From Bacteroidales bacterium (GTDB lineage Bacteria > Bacteroidota > Bacteroidia > Bacteroidales > Dysgonomonadaceae), in NCBI GenBank assembly GCA_012728155.1, contig JAAYFR010000398.1, forward strand, positions 1 through 7,453: a DNA stretch of 7,453 nucleotides, in the 5' to 3' direction. The notes under the pieces are model-generated. The model ran no database searches, was not told where the DNA came from, and saw only the letters and a program-made list of their open reading frames with translations. Both the position numbers and the translations under genes were made by a program. Of the stretch, positions 1 through 6,500 are shown piece after piece (the first letter of the stretch is position 1; every line of letters starts with the position of its first letter).

Positions 1-188
1 TCCGTACGCTTGACGTAACAGGTGAGATCTCACTTCCGGAAGGAGTTGAAATGGTAATGCCCGGTGACAACGTAACAATTGAGGTAGAATTGATCTATCC
101 GGTAGCATGTCACGTCGGTCTCCGTTTTGCTATTCGTGAAGGTGGACGCACAGTAGGTGCCGGTCAGATTACAGAATTGATCGACTAG
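1..188 (+). CDS. tuf: Elongation factor Tu, C-terminal end (5' partial)
   Basis: This is the last 61 codons of EF-Tu, the GTPase that delivers aminoacyl-tRNA to the ribosomal A site. The first complete codon is at position 3, and the gene ends with TAG at 186-188. The translation shows domain 3 wording of the family: LPEGVEMVMPGDN, then GLRFAIREGGRTVGAGQITE, close to the E. coli C-terminus. A full EF-Tu has about 395 residues, so roughly 330 lie upstream of the window. A Cys-His pair (residues 36-37 of the visible part, in PVACHVGL) sits in a loop that varies between species. In Bacteroidales tuf commonly precedes tRNA-Trp and secE, as here. The identity is secure. Whether the genome has other tuf copies cannot be seen. 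Confidence 0.97.
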   Translation, partial: RTLDVTGEISLPEGVEMVMPGDNVTIEVELIYPVACHVGLRFAIREGGRTVGAGQITELID

Positions 189-196
189 TATACAAC

Positions 197-245
197 AACC
201 CTGCCTGCAAGCTTCCCTCATTTTATGAATGGAACAGGCAGGGTT
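197..245 (+). terminator. Terminator-like or processing hairpin between tuf and tRNA-Trp
   Basis: AACCCTGCCTG (197-207) is perfectly complementary to CAGGCAGGGTT (235-245), giving an 11-bp GC-rich stem. The enclosed 27 nt can extend it: TTCC (213-216) pairs with GGAA (231-234), and TCAT (218-221) pairs with ATGA (225-228) around a TTT loop. That leaves a 5-nt bulge on the left side. The stem is followed by only a short weak T stretch (TTTATAT). It starts 8 nt after the tuf stop, which suits a terminator, but it ends 5 nt before the tRNA. It could therefore be a leaky terminator or an RNase processing site in a joint tuf-tRNA transcript. The structure is seen in the sequence; its role is inferred. 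Confidence 0.65.
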
Positions 246-250
246 TATAT

Positions 251-323
251 ACGGGTCTAGCTCAGTTGGTAGAGCACTGGTCTCCAAAACCAGGTGTCGG
301 GAGTTCGAGTCTCTCGACCCGTG
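251..323 (+). tRNA. tRNA-Trp, anticodon CCA
   Basis: A full cloverleaf can be folded by eye. The acceptor stem is ACGGGTC (251-257) with GACCCGT (316-322), all Watson-Crick. The D stem is GCTC (260-263) with GAGC (272-275), around a loop holding GG. The anticodon stem is CTGGT (277-281) with ACCAG (289-293), and the loop CTCCAAA carries anticodon CCA at 284-286. The T stem is GGGAG (299-303) with CTCTC (311-315), one G-U pair, around TTCGAGT. The discriminator base is G323, as expected for bacterial tRNA-Trp. The genome-encoded sequence continues CAA rather than CCA, so the 3' CCA must be added by nucleotidyltransferase. It decodes UGG and lies between tuf and secE, probably cotranscribed with one or both. 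Confidence 0.97.
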
Positions 324-345
324 CAATAAAACTATCCGAAATTAA

Positions 346-537
346 ATGAAAAAAATAGTTGCATATCTCAGTGATTCCTATAATGAATTGGTTCATAAGG
401 TATCCTGGCCATCGAAAGAAGAACTTTCCGGTAGCACAGTAATTGTAATGATTGCTTCCATCATTATTGCGCTGATTGTGTTCGGTATAGATTCTCTATT
501 TGAGTGGATTATAAAGCTTCTCTACGGTATTTTATAA
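346..537 (+). CDS. secE: Preprotein translocase subunit SecE
   Basis: SecE is the small essential membrane subunit of the SecYEG channel; it clamps SecY and stabilises the complex in the inner membrane. The 63-residue product is the short, single-membrane-span form found in most bacteria, unlike the three-span 127-residue E. coli protein. An amphipathic N-terminal helix (about residues 1-20) leads into the conserved VSWPSKEEL motif (19-27). A hydrophobic segment follows at about 31-59, interrupted by a GIDS turn and an amphipathic end. The start is well fixed: an in-frame TAA lies directly before the ATG. There is no Shine-Dalgarno sequence, only A-rich leader. It sits 22 nt after tRNA-Trp and 24 nt before nusG, the usual secE-nusG pairing. 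Confidence 0.95.
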   Translation: MKKIVAYLSDSYNELVHKVSWPSKEELSGSTVIVMIASIIIALIVFGIDSLFEWIIKLLYGIL

Positions 538-561
538 ATTCTGAAAGAAAGAGACTTAGCT

Positions 562-1104
562 ATGACTGATGAGAGAAAAAAATGGTACGTACTGCGTTCC
601 GTTAGTGGAAAAGAAAATAAAGTCAAAGAGTATCTTGAATCAGAGATGAAGAAGACCGACTTGGGAAAATATATTTCTCAGGTACTCATCCCCACGGAAA
701 AGACCTACTCAATTCGTAACGGAAAGAAAGTGATGAAAGAACGCGCTTATCTTCCTGGTTACGTGCTTATTGAGGCTGAACTGACGGGTGAGGTAATTCA
801 CGAGCTGAAAAACATCAATTACGTCGCAGGTTTTCTGCCCAATACGGCCAATCCCCAACCTTTGCGGGAACCGGAAGTAAAACGAATCCTCGGAACGATG
901 GATGAGTTGGAAGAGGCAAGCGATGAAATGGATATGAACTATTATGTAGGTGAAAACGTGAAGGTGATCGGAGGTCCTTTCAGCAGTTTCTCCGGCGTAG
1001 TAGAGGAGGTAAATGAAGAGAGGAAGAAGCTCAAGGTGATGGTGAAAATTTTCGGAAGAAAACAACTCTTAGAGTTGGGTTATATGCAAGTAGAGAAAGA
1101 ATAG
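562..1104 (+). CDS. nusG: Transcription elongation and antitermination factor NusG
   Basis: NusG binds the beta' clamp of RNA polymerase and alters pausing. In other bacteria it also contacts Rho or the ribosomal protein S10 through its KOW domain. The product has 180 residues against 181 in E. coli. The N-terminal NGN domain spans about residues 7-112, with the typical KWYVLRSVSGKE start and the ERAYLPGYVLI core at 60-70. A linker rich in Glu and Asp (113-126) leads to the KOW domain (about 128-178), seen as VGENVKVIGGPFSSFSG and IFGRKQLLEL. An A/G-rich stretch 8 to 18 nt before the ATG is the nearest thing to a ribosome binding site. It lies downstream of secE and 73 nt before rplK, and is probably in one transcript with them. 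Confidence 0.97.
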   Translation: MTDERKKWYVLRSVSGKENKVKEYLESEMKKTDLGKYISQVLIPTEKTYSIRNGKKVMKERAYLPGYVLIEAELTGEVIHELKNINYVAGFLPNTANPQPLREPEVKRILGTMDELEEASDEMDMNYYVGENVKVIGGPFSSFSGVVEEVNEERKKLKVMVKIFGRKQLLELGYMQVEKE

Positions 1105-1177
1105 TCAGCTATTTGGTTACGCAGATTCTGTAAATTCTTCAAGTGTTTCGAAAACCCCAATTATTAAAATCAAAACA

Positions 1178-1624
1178 ATGGCTAAAGAAGTTGCCGGACA
1201 ACTAAAATTACAAATCAAAGGAGGAGCTGCAAATCCATCTCCCCCGGTAGGCCCTGCATTGGGTTCTAAAGGGATCAATATTATGGAGTTTTGCAAGCAA
1301 TTCAATGCCAGAACTCAAGACAAAGCCGGTAAAGTATTGCCAGTGGTAATCACTTATTATACCGACAAGTCTTTTGATTTTATTGTTAAAACTCCACCGG
1401 TTGCGATTCAGTTATTGGAAGTCAGCAAACAGAAGGGCGGTTCGTCAGAACCTAACCGCAAGAAAATCGCTGAAGTTACCTGGGAACAGGTACAGGCGAT
1501 TGCCACGGAAAAAATGCCCGACTTAAACTGCTTCACACTCGAATCAGCGATGCAGATGGTAGCCGGAACGGCTCGGAGCATGGGTATCACAGTAAAAGGG
1601 AATTTCCCGGAAAATATTAACTAA
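1178..1624 (+). CDS. rplK: 50S ribosomal protein L11 (uL11)
   Basis: L11 binds the GTPase-associated centre of 23S rRNA at the base of the L7/L12 stalk. In other bacteria it is needed for RelA activation and is part of the thiostrepton site. The 148 residues compare with 142 in E. coli. The N-terminal domain (about 1-70) carries the proline motif PPVGPALG at 22-29, which contacts translation factors. The C-terminal rRNA-binding domain (about 75-140) ends with the family signature GTARSMGI at 130-137. The ATG follows an A-rich leader without Shine-Dalgarno sequence. rplA starts only 16 nt after the stop, so the two are likely cotranscribed. In E. coli L1 represses this gene pair by binding the leader; I could not recognise a convincing L1 site here. 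Confidence 0.97.
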   Translation: MAKEVAGQLKLQIKGGAANPSPPVGPALGSKGINIMEFCKQFNARTQDKAGKVLPVVITYYTDKSFDFIVKTPPVAIQLLEVSKQKGGSSEPNRKKIAEVTWEQVQAIATEKMPDLNCFTLESAMQMVAGTARSMGITVKGNFPENIN

Positions 1625-1640
1625 CAACTTCAATTGAGAC

Positions 1641-2342
1641 ATGGGTAAACTGACAAAAAATCAAAAGTTGGCTTTAAGCAAGATTGAAGTAGGGAAAACC
1701 TATTCGCTAAAAGAAGCATCGGCGCTGGTAAAGGAAATCTCCAATGCCAAGTTCGACGCCTCTGTAGATATCGATGTGCGCCTCGGCGTAGATCCGCGTA
1801 AAGCTAACCAAATGGTGAGGGGGGTGGTAACCCTTCCTCACGGAACAGGTAAACAAGTAAGAGTTCTTGTATTGTGCTCTCCAGAAGTTGAAGCCGCTGC
1901 CAAAGAGGCCGGCGCAGACTATGTGGGACTCGATGAATATATCGACAAGATAAAGGGAGGTTGGACAGATGTGGATGTGATCATCACACAACCGCAAATC
2001 ATGGGTAAGATTGGTGCGCTCGGTCGCATTTTAGGACCCAGAGGATTGATGCCAAACCCCAAGAGCGGAACTGTTACACCCGACGTGGCGAAAGCCGTGA
2101 TCGAGGTAAAGCAGCGAAAAATCGACTTTAAGGTAGACAAAGCCGGTATTATTCACACCTCTATTGGAAAAGTATCTTTCACGCCCGAACAGATTCGAGA
2201 CAACGCCAAAGAATTTATCCAGACGTTGATCAAATTGAAACCGACTGTGGCAAAGGGTACCTATATCAAAAGTATTTATCTTTCCAGTACGATGAGTCCG
2301 GGTATTAAAGTGGACACTAAGGCTGCAGATGAATCTAACTAA
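1641..2342 (+). CDS. rplA: 50S ribosomal protein L1 (uL1)
   Basis: L1 forms the mobile stalk next to the ribosomal E site and helps release deacylated tRNA. In many bacteria it also represses translation of its own operon. The 233 residues match the usual 230-235. Domain I is made of both chain ends (about 1-67 and 160-233), and domain II is the middle. The L1 signature IGALGRILGPRGLMPNPKSG lies at 124-143. The conserved FDASVDIDVRLGVDPRKANQMVRG stretch at 38-61 is also present. No Shine-Dalgarno sequence precedes the ATG. The gene is packed between rplK (16-nt gap) and rplJ (18-nt gap), consistent with a single transcript. Nothing is truncated or odd. Confidence 0.97.
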   Translation: MGKLTKNQKLALSKIEVGKTYSLKEASALVKEISNAKFDASVDIDVRLGVDPRKANQMVRGVVTLPHGTGKQVRVLVLCSPEVEAAAKEAGADYVGLDEYIDKIKGGWTDVDVIITQPQIMGKIGALGRILGPRGLMPNPKSGTVTPDVAKAVIEVKQRKIDFKVDKAGIIHTSIGKVSFTPEQIRDNAKEFIQTLIKLKPTVAKGTYIKSIYLSSTMSPGIKVDTKAADESN

Positions 2343-2360
2343 AAAATAGTTTCAATCATT

Positions 2361-2876
2361 ATGAAAAAGGAAGATAAAAAACTGATAATAGAGCAGATTG
2401 CTGCCAATCTCCAGGAGTATGAAAACTTCTATCTTACCGACATCGCTACACTCAATGCAGCGAAGACAAGTACGTTAAGAAGGGAGTGCTCCAAACAGGG
2501 GATTAAGCTGCTAATGGTGAAAAATACCCTCTTGCAGAAAGCGTTTGAATCACTTGAAAGAGATTATAGTGAACTCTATCCCATTTTGAAAGGGAACACA
2601 GCTATCATGTTTTCAAACGTAGCGAACGCTCCTGCCAAGCTTATTGATAAATTTAAAGCCAACAAAGTGCCGGCTTTAAAAGGCGCCTATGTACAGGAAA
2701 GTTTCTTCATTGGAGGAGACACTCTCCAAGACTTGGTGAATATCAAGAGCAAGACAGAGCTGATCGGAGATGTGATTGGATTACTGCAATCGCCTGCAAA
2801 GAACGTTATTTCCGCACTTCAGTCGGGTGGCAACACCATCCATGGAGTATTGAAAACGCTGTCGGAGAGAGAATAA
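2361..2876 (+). CDS. rplJ: 50S ribosomal protein L10 (uL10)
   Basis: L10 anchors dimers of L7/L12 to the ribosome and forms the base of the stalk on 23S rRNA beside L11. The product has 171 residues against 165 in E. coli. The N-terminal rRNA-binding domain (about 1-130) shows a LTDIATLNAAKTSTLRREC helix region near 25-43 and the conserved VKNTLLQKA motif at 53-61. LKGNTAIMFS lies at 76-85. The C-terminal helix (about 132-171) is the L7/L12 docking arm. In E. coli the L10-L12 complex binds a long leader upstream of rplJ. Here the gap to rplA is only 18 nt, so any such site would overlap rplA or lie elsewhere. The start is a plain ATG with no Shine-Dalgarno sequence. Confidence 0.96.
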   Translation: MKKEDKKLIIEQIAANLQEYENFYLTDIATLNAAKTSTLRRECSKQGIKLLMVKNTLLQKAFESLERDYSELYPILKGNTAIMFSNVANAPAKLIDKFKANKVPALKGAYVQESFFIGGDTLQDLVNIKSKTELIGDVIGLLQSPAKNVISALQSGGNTIHGVLKTLSERE

Positions 2877-3047
2877 CTGTCCAGTCTGGTTATTTATGCC
2901 GGACGATGATAGTTGAACCATTCAATTTTCTTAATCATTTTCGCGCAACGGAATATAGGAGTATACTTCTTCTCAATTCACAATGCTTAACGAAAATGCT
3001 CAATTTACAACAAACAGAATTAGTAATCAATTTAAATAAATACAACA
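2877..3047 (+). other. 171-nt rplJ-rplL intergenic region, non-coding
   Basis: I see no open frame of note here. Just after the rplJ stop, GTCC (2879-2882) can pair with GGAC (2901-2904), and GG (2888-2889) with CC (2899-2900), leaving a 5-nt bulge. An alternative pairing is TGGTT (2887-2891) with AACCA (2916-2920). There is no T tract, so this is not a classic terminator. Further on lie the palindrome AGTATACT (2960-2967) and an imperfect direct repeat. The last 40 nt are very A/T-rich, as is normal before Bacteroidota starts. The gap is longer than the roughly 66 nt seen in E. coli, leaving room for a separate promoter or leader for rplL. No promoter is clear enough to call. Confidence 0.5.
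2972..3010 (+). repeat. Imperfect 12-nt direct repeat upstream of rplL
   Basis: CTCAATTCACAA (2972-2983) and CTCAATTTACAA (2999-3010) differ at one of twelve positions and start 27 nt apart. A second pair, AATGCT at 2982-2987 and 2996-3001, is interleaved with them. The repeats lie 38 to 76 nt before the rplL start, where a leader regulator or activator could bind. They may equally be chance in A/T-rich DNA. Confidence 0.4.
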
Positions 3048-3422
3048 ATGGCAGACTTAAAAAAATTTGCTGAAGACTTGGTTAACCTGACTGTAAAAGA
3101 GGTTAATGAACTGGCTGAAATTTTAAAAACCGAATACGGTATTGAACCGGCAGCCGCAGCTGTTGCCGTTGCTGCACCCGCCGCAGCCGGTGAAGCCGCT
3201 GTAGAGGAAAAAACCGATTTCGATGTAATCCTCAAGAGTGCCGGCACAGCAAAATTGGCTGTAGTTAAAGCAGTTAAGGAACTTACCGGACTTGGCTTGA
3301 AAGAAGCCAAAGACTTGGTAGATAGTGCTCCAAGTGAATTGAAGAAAGGTATAACAAAAGACGAAGCAAACGCTTTGAAAAAACAACTTGAAGAGGCTGG
3401 AGCAGAAGTTGAACTCAAATAG
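3048..3422 (+). CDS. rplL: 50S ribosomal protein L7/L12 (bL12)
   Basis: L7/L12 is the multicopy stalk protein that recruits EF-G, EF-Tu, IF2 and release factors and stimulates their GTPase activity. The 124 residues compare with 121 in E. coli. The N-terminal dimerisation domain covers about residues 1-32. It is followed by an Ala/Pro/Val hinge (about 33-53) of low complexity. The C-terminal factor-binding domain (about 54-124) holds KLAVVKAVKELTGLGLKEAK at 69-88 and VDSAPSELKKGI at 91-102. The ATG follows the A-rich stretch AAATAAATACAACA. L7/L12 is needed in several copies per ribosome, so the long gap before it and the terminator-like hairpin after it would suit extra, independent expression. 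That reading is inference; the identity is certain. Confidence 0.98.
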   Translation: MADLKKFAEDLVNLTVKEVNELAEILKTEYGIEPAAAAVAVAAPAAAGEAAVEEKTDFDVILKSAGTAKLAVVKAVKELTGLGLKEAKDLVDSAPSELKKGITKDEANALKKQLEEAGAEVELK

Positions 3423-3427
3423 CATTT

Positions 3428-3443
3428 ACCTAATTTAGGTTAA
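3428..3443 (+). promoter_or_regulatory. Palindrome and possible anti-terminator arm before the rplL-rpoB hairpin
   Basis: ACCTAATTTAGGT (3428-3440) is a perfect palindrome around a central T; as RNA it would give about 5 bp with a 3-nt loop. The overlapping AGGTTAA (3437-3443) is fully complementary to TTAACCT (3474-3480), the descending arm of the terminator hairpin that follows. CCTAA (3429-3433) can also pair with TTAGG (3449-3453) in the ascending arm. The two structures cannot form together with the full terminator, as in an attenuator. The complementarity is seen; a regulatory role is inferred. Confidence 0.4.
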
Positions 3444-3446
3444 TAT

Positions 3447-3483
3447 GGTTAGGAATCTTCTACCTGAAGATTCTTAACCTTTT
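3447..3483 (+). terminator. Intrinsic terminator or attenuator between rplL and rpoB
   Basis: GGTTAGGAATCTTC (3447-3460) pairs along its whole length with GAAGATTCTTAACC (3466-3479). That is 14 bp with a single G-U pair, around a TACCT loop. TTTT (3480-3483) follows directly, then GTGT. This is the best terminator-like structure in the window. rpoB must still be expressed, so partial read-through or attenuation is more likely than full stop. E. coli also has an attenuator and an RNase III site in this gap. A promoter between the hairpin and rpoB (35 nt) is not evident. Confidence 0.8.
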
Positions 3484-3518
3484 GTGTCAATATATAGAAG
3501 GTTCAAAAATTCACATCC

Positions 3519-6500
3519 ATGTCTTCAAATAACGCCAATCAAAGAATCAATTTTGCGTCGATCAAAAATCCGCTTGACTTCCCCGACTTTTTGGAGGTAC
3601 AGTTAAAATCGTTTCAGGATTTTCTTCAACTCGACGCCCCCCCCGAAAGTAGAAAAAATGAAGGATTGTACAAGGTTTTCACGGAGAATTTCCCCATCGC
3701 AGATACCCGCAACAACTTCGTTCTCGAATTTTTAGATTACTATGTAGATCCTCCGCGCTATACTATCGACGAATGTATAGACAGAGGGCTTACTTACAGT
3801 GTCCCATTGAAGGCAAAGCTGTATCTCTATTGTACCGATCCCGACCACGAAGATTTCACACCTGTCATTCAGGATGTATACCTCGGCACCATCCCCTATA
3901 TGACCGAGAAAGGAACATTCGTCATCAACGGGGCCGAGCGTGTAATTGTTTCGCAATTACACCGTTCTCCCGGAGTATTTTTCGGACAGAGCATGCATGC
4001 GAACGGCACGGTGCTTTATTCTGCACGTATCATCCCGTTCAAAGGTTCTTGGATTGAATTTGCTACCGACATCAACAATGTGATGTACGCCTATATCGAC
4101 CGGAAAAAGAAATTACCGGTCACCACGTTATTGCGTGCCATAGGTTTCGAAAGCGACAAGGATATCCTCGAGATTTTCGACTTGGCTGAAGAGGTAAAAG
4201 TAAACAAGACAAACCTCAAGAAAGTATTAGGTCGCAAGTTAGCCGCACGCGTACTGAAATCATGGATGGAAGATTTTGTTGATGAAGATACCGGTGAGGT
4301 AACCTCCATCGAAAGGAATGAGGTAATCATTGAGCGTGAAACCGTGTTGGAACAGGAGCATATCGACGACATCATTGAATCGGGTGTCTCCTCCATCCTA
4401 TTGCATAAAGAAACGCCCAACACCTCTGATTATTCCATCATTTACAACACATTACAGAAAGATCCGAGTAATACTGAGATCGACGCCATTCGCCACATCT
4501 ACCGTCAGTTAAGAAGTGCGGAGCCGGCCGATGACGCCAGTGCACGGGAGGTGATCAACAACCTCTTCTTCTCGGAAAAAAGGTATGACCTGGGCGATGT
4601 AGGGCGCTACAGGATCAACAAGAAACTAAATCTCGAAACCGATGTCGAGACGCGTGTGCTCACGAAAGAAGATATAATCGAGATCATTAAATATCTTATC
4701 GAGCTGGTCAATTCCAAGGCAATAGTGGACGATATCGACCACCTCAGTAATCGGCGTGTACGTACGGTAGGGGAACAACTATACACCCAGTTCGGCGTAG
4801 GTCTGAACCGTATGGCGCGTATCATCCGTGAGAGAATGAACGTGCGCGACAACGAGGTTTTCACTCCGATTGACCTGATCAACGCAAAAACCATTTCGTC
4901 GGTCATCAACACCTTCTTCGGCACCAATGCACTCTCGCAGTTCATGGATCAGACCAATCCGCTGGCAGAGATCACCCATAAACGTCGTCTCTCGGCGCTC
5001 GGACCGGGTGGACTTTCCCGCGAACGTGCCGGATTTGAGGTGCGTGACGTGCACTATACCCATTATGGACGTCTTTGCCCTATAGAAACACCTGAGGGTC
5101 CGAATATCGGACTTATCTCCTCTCTCTGTGTCTATGCCAAGATCAACGATTTGGGATTCATCGAAACTCCTTACCGCAAGGCAGAAAACGGAATGGTAAA
5201 TATCAACAACGGCGAAGTGATTTATCTTGCCGCTGAAGAGGAAGAAGATAAACTAATCGCACAAGGTAATGCCCCGGTAGATGAAAAAGGAAAATTTATC
5301 AACTCTCGTGTAAAGGCAAGACAAGATGCCGATTATCCGGTAATAGCACCGGAAGAGGTAGAGCTGATGGACGTGTCGCCCATGCAAATTGCCTCTATTG
5401 CTGCTTCGTTAATTCCTTTCCTCGAGCACGACGATGCCAATCGAGCATTGATGGGGTCAAACATGATGCGTCAGGCTGTTCCATTAATGAGAACCGAATC
5501 ACCTATCGTTGGCACCGGTATTGAAGCCCAGGTTATCAAAGATTCCCGCACTCAAATAATGGCTGAAAGAAGTGGAGAGATACTTTACATAGACGCCACT
5601 ACCATTAAAATAAAATATGACCGGACTGAGGAAGAAGAATTTACCAGTTTCGAAGATGCTGTAAAAATTTACAATATCCCGAAATTCAGGAAAACCAACC
5701 AAAATACTACTGTCGACCTGCGTCCTATATGTAAAGTAGGAGAAAAGGTAAAGGCAGGTGATATTCTCACCGAAGGGTATGCTACCCAAGAGGGTGAGCT
5801 GGCACTCGGGCGTAACCTGAAGGTGGCGTTCATGCCATGGAAAGGCTACAACTTTGAGGATGCCATCGTATTGAGCGAACGGCTGGTAAGCGAAGATATT
5901 TTCACCTCTATCCATGTAGAAGAATTCTCTTTGGAGGTACGCGAAACCAAACGTGGAATGGAAGAACTCACTTCCGATATTCCCAACGTAAGTGAAGAGG
6001 CGACCAAAGATCTCGATGAAAGAGGGATTGTACGTGTGGGAGCACGCATCAAACCGGGAGATATTCTGATCGGCAAGATCACCCCCAAAGGAGAATCCGA
6101 TCCCTCACCCGAAGAGAAACTGCTCCGCGCCATCTTCGGCGACAAGGCTGGTGACGTAAAAGATGCCTCTCTGAAGGCCTCTCCCTCCTTAAAAGGGGTG
6201 GTTATCCATACCAATCTTTTCTCAAAGGCTTCCAAAAAAGGGAAAACCAAACTTTCCAGCAAAGCACTTCTTCCCAAGCTCGACGAAGAGTATGAGCTCA
6301 AGATGGAAGAGTTGAAAAAGGTGCTTATCAATAAGTTAATTGCACTCACCGAAGGGAAAAATTCGGTAGGAGTAAAAGACTACACCAATATGGATATTGT
6401 TCCCAAGGGGGCAAAATTCACCCATAAGGTGCTCGCCGAGATCGACTATCAATCGATCCAATTGAATAAATGGACCAACGACGCTCAGAAAAATGAACAG

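Noticed and set aside
1105..1177. Possible L1 autoregulatory site in the rplK leader (GGTT at 1115 with AACC at 1153)
   Set aside because: Only a 4-bp pairing with a long A/T-rich loop is visible, and it lacks a recognisable copy of the L1 rRNA site. Regulation by L1 is plausible from E. coli but not shown here.
2938..2969. Bacteroides-type promoter before rplL (TTTTC, then TATACTTC about 20 nt later)
   Set aside because: The -7 candidate matches TAnnTTTG at only part of its positions and the -33 element is poor; such matches are common in A/T-rich gaps.
3032..3418. Minus-strand frame of 128 codons antisense to rplL, rich in Ala and Ser
   Set aside because: It mirrors the rplL coding sequence, including its Ala-rich hinge; the composition is a by-product of the real gene.
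3773..4057. Forward out-of-frame ORF of 94 codons inside rpoB
   Set aside because: It lies wholly within the strongly conserved RpoB frame, has Arg/His/Cys-rich out-of-frame composition and no start context.
5846..6349. Minus-strand frame of 167 codons within rpoB
   Set aside because: Ser/Leu-rich composition is typical of an antisense shadow, and the opposite strand is highly conserved RpoB.
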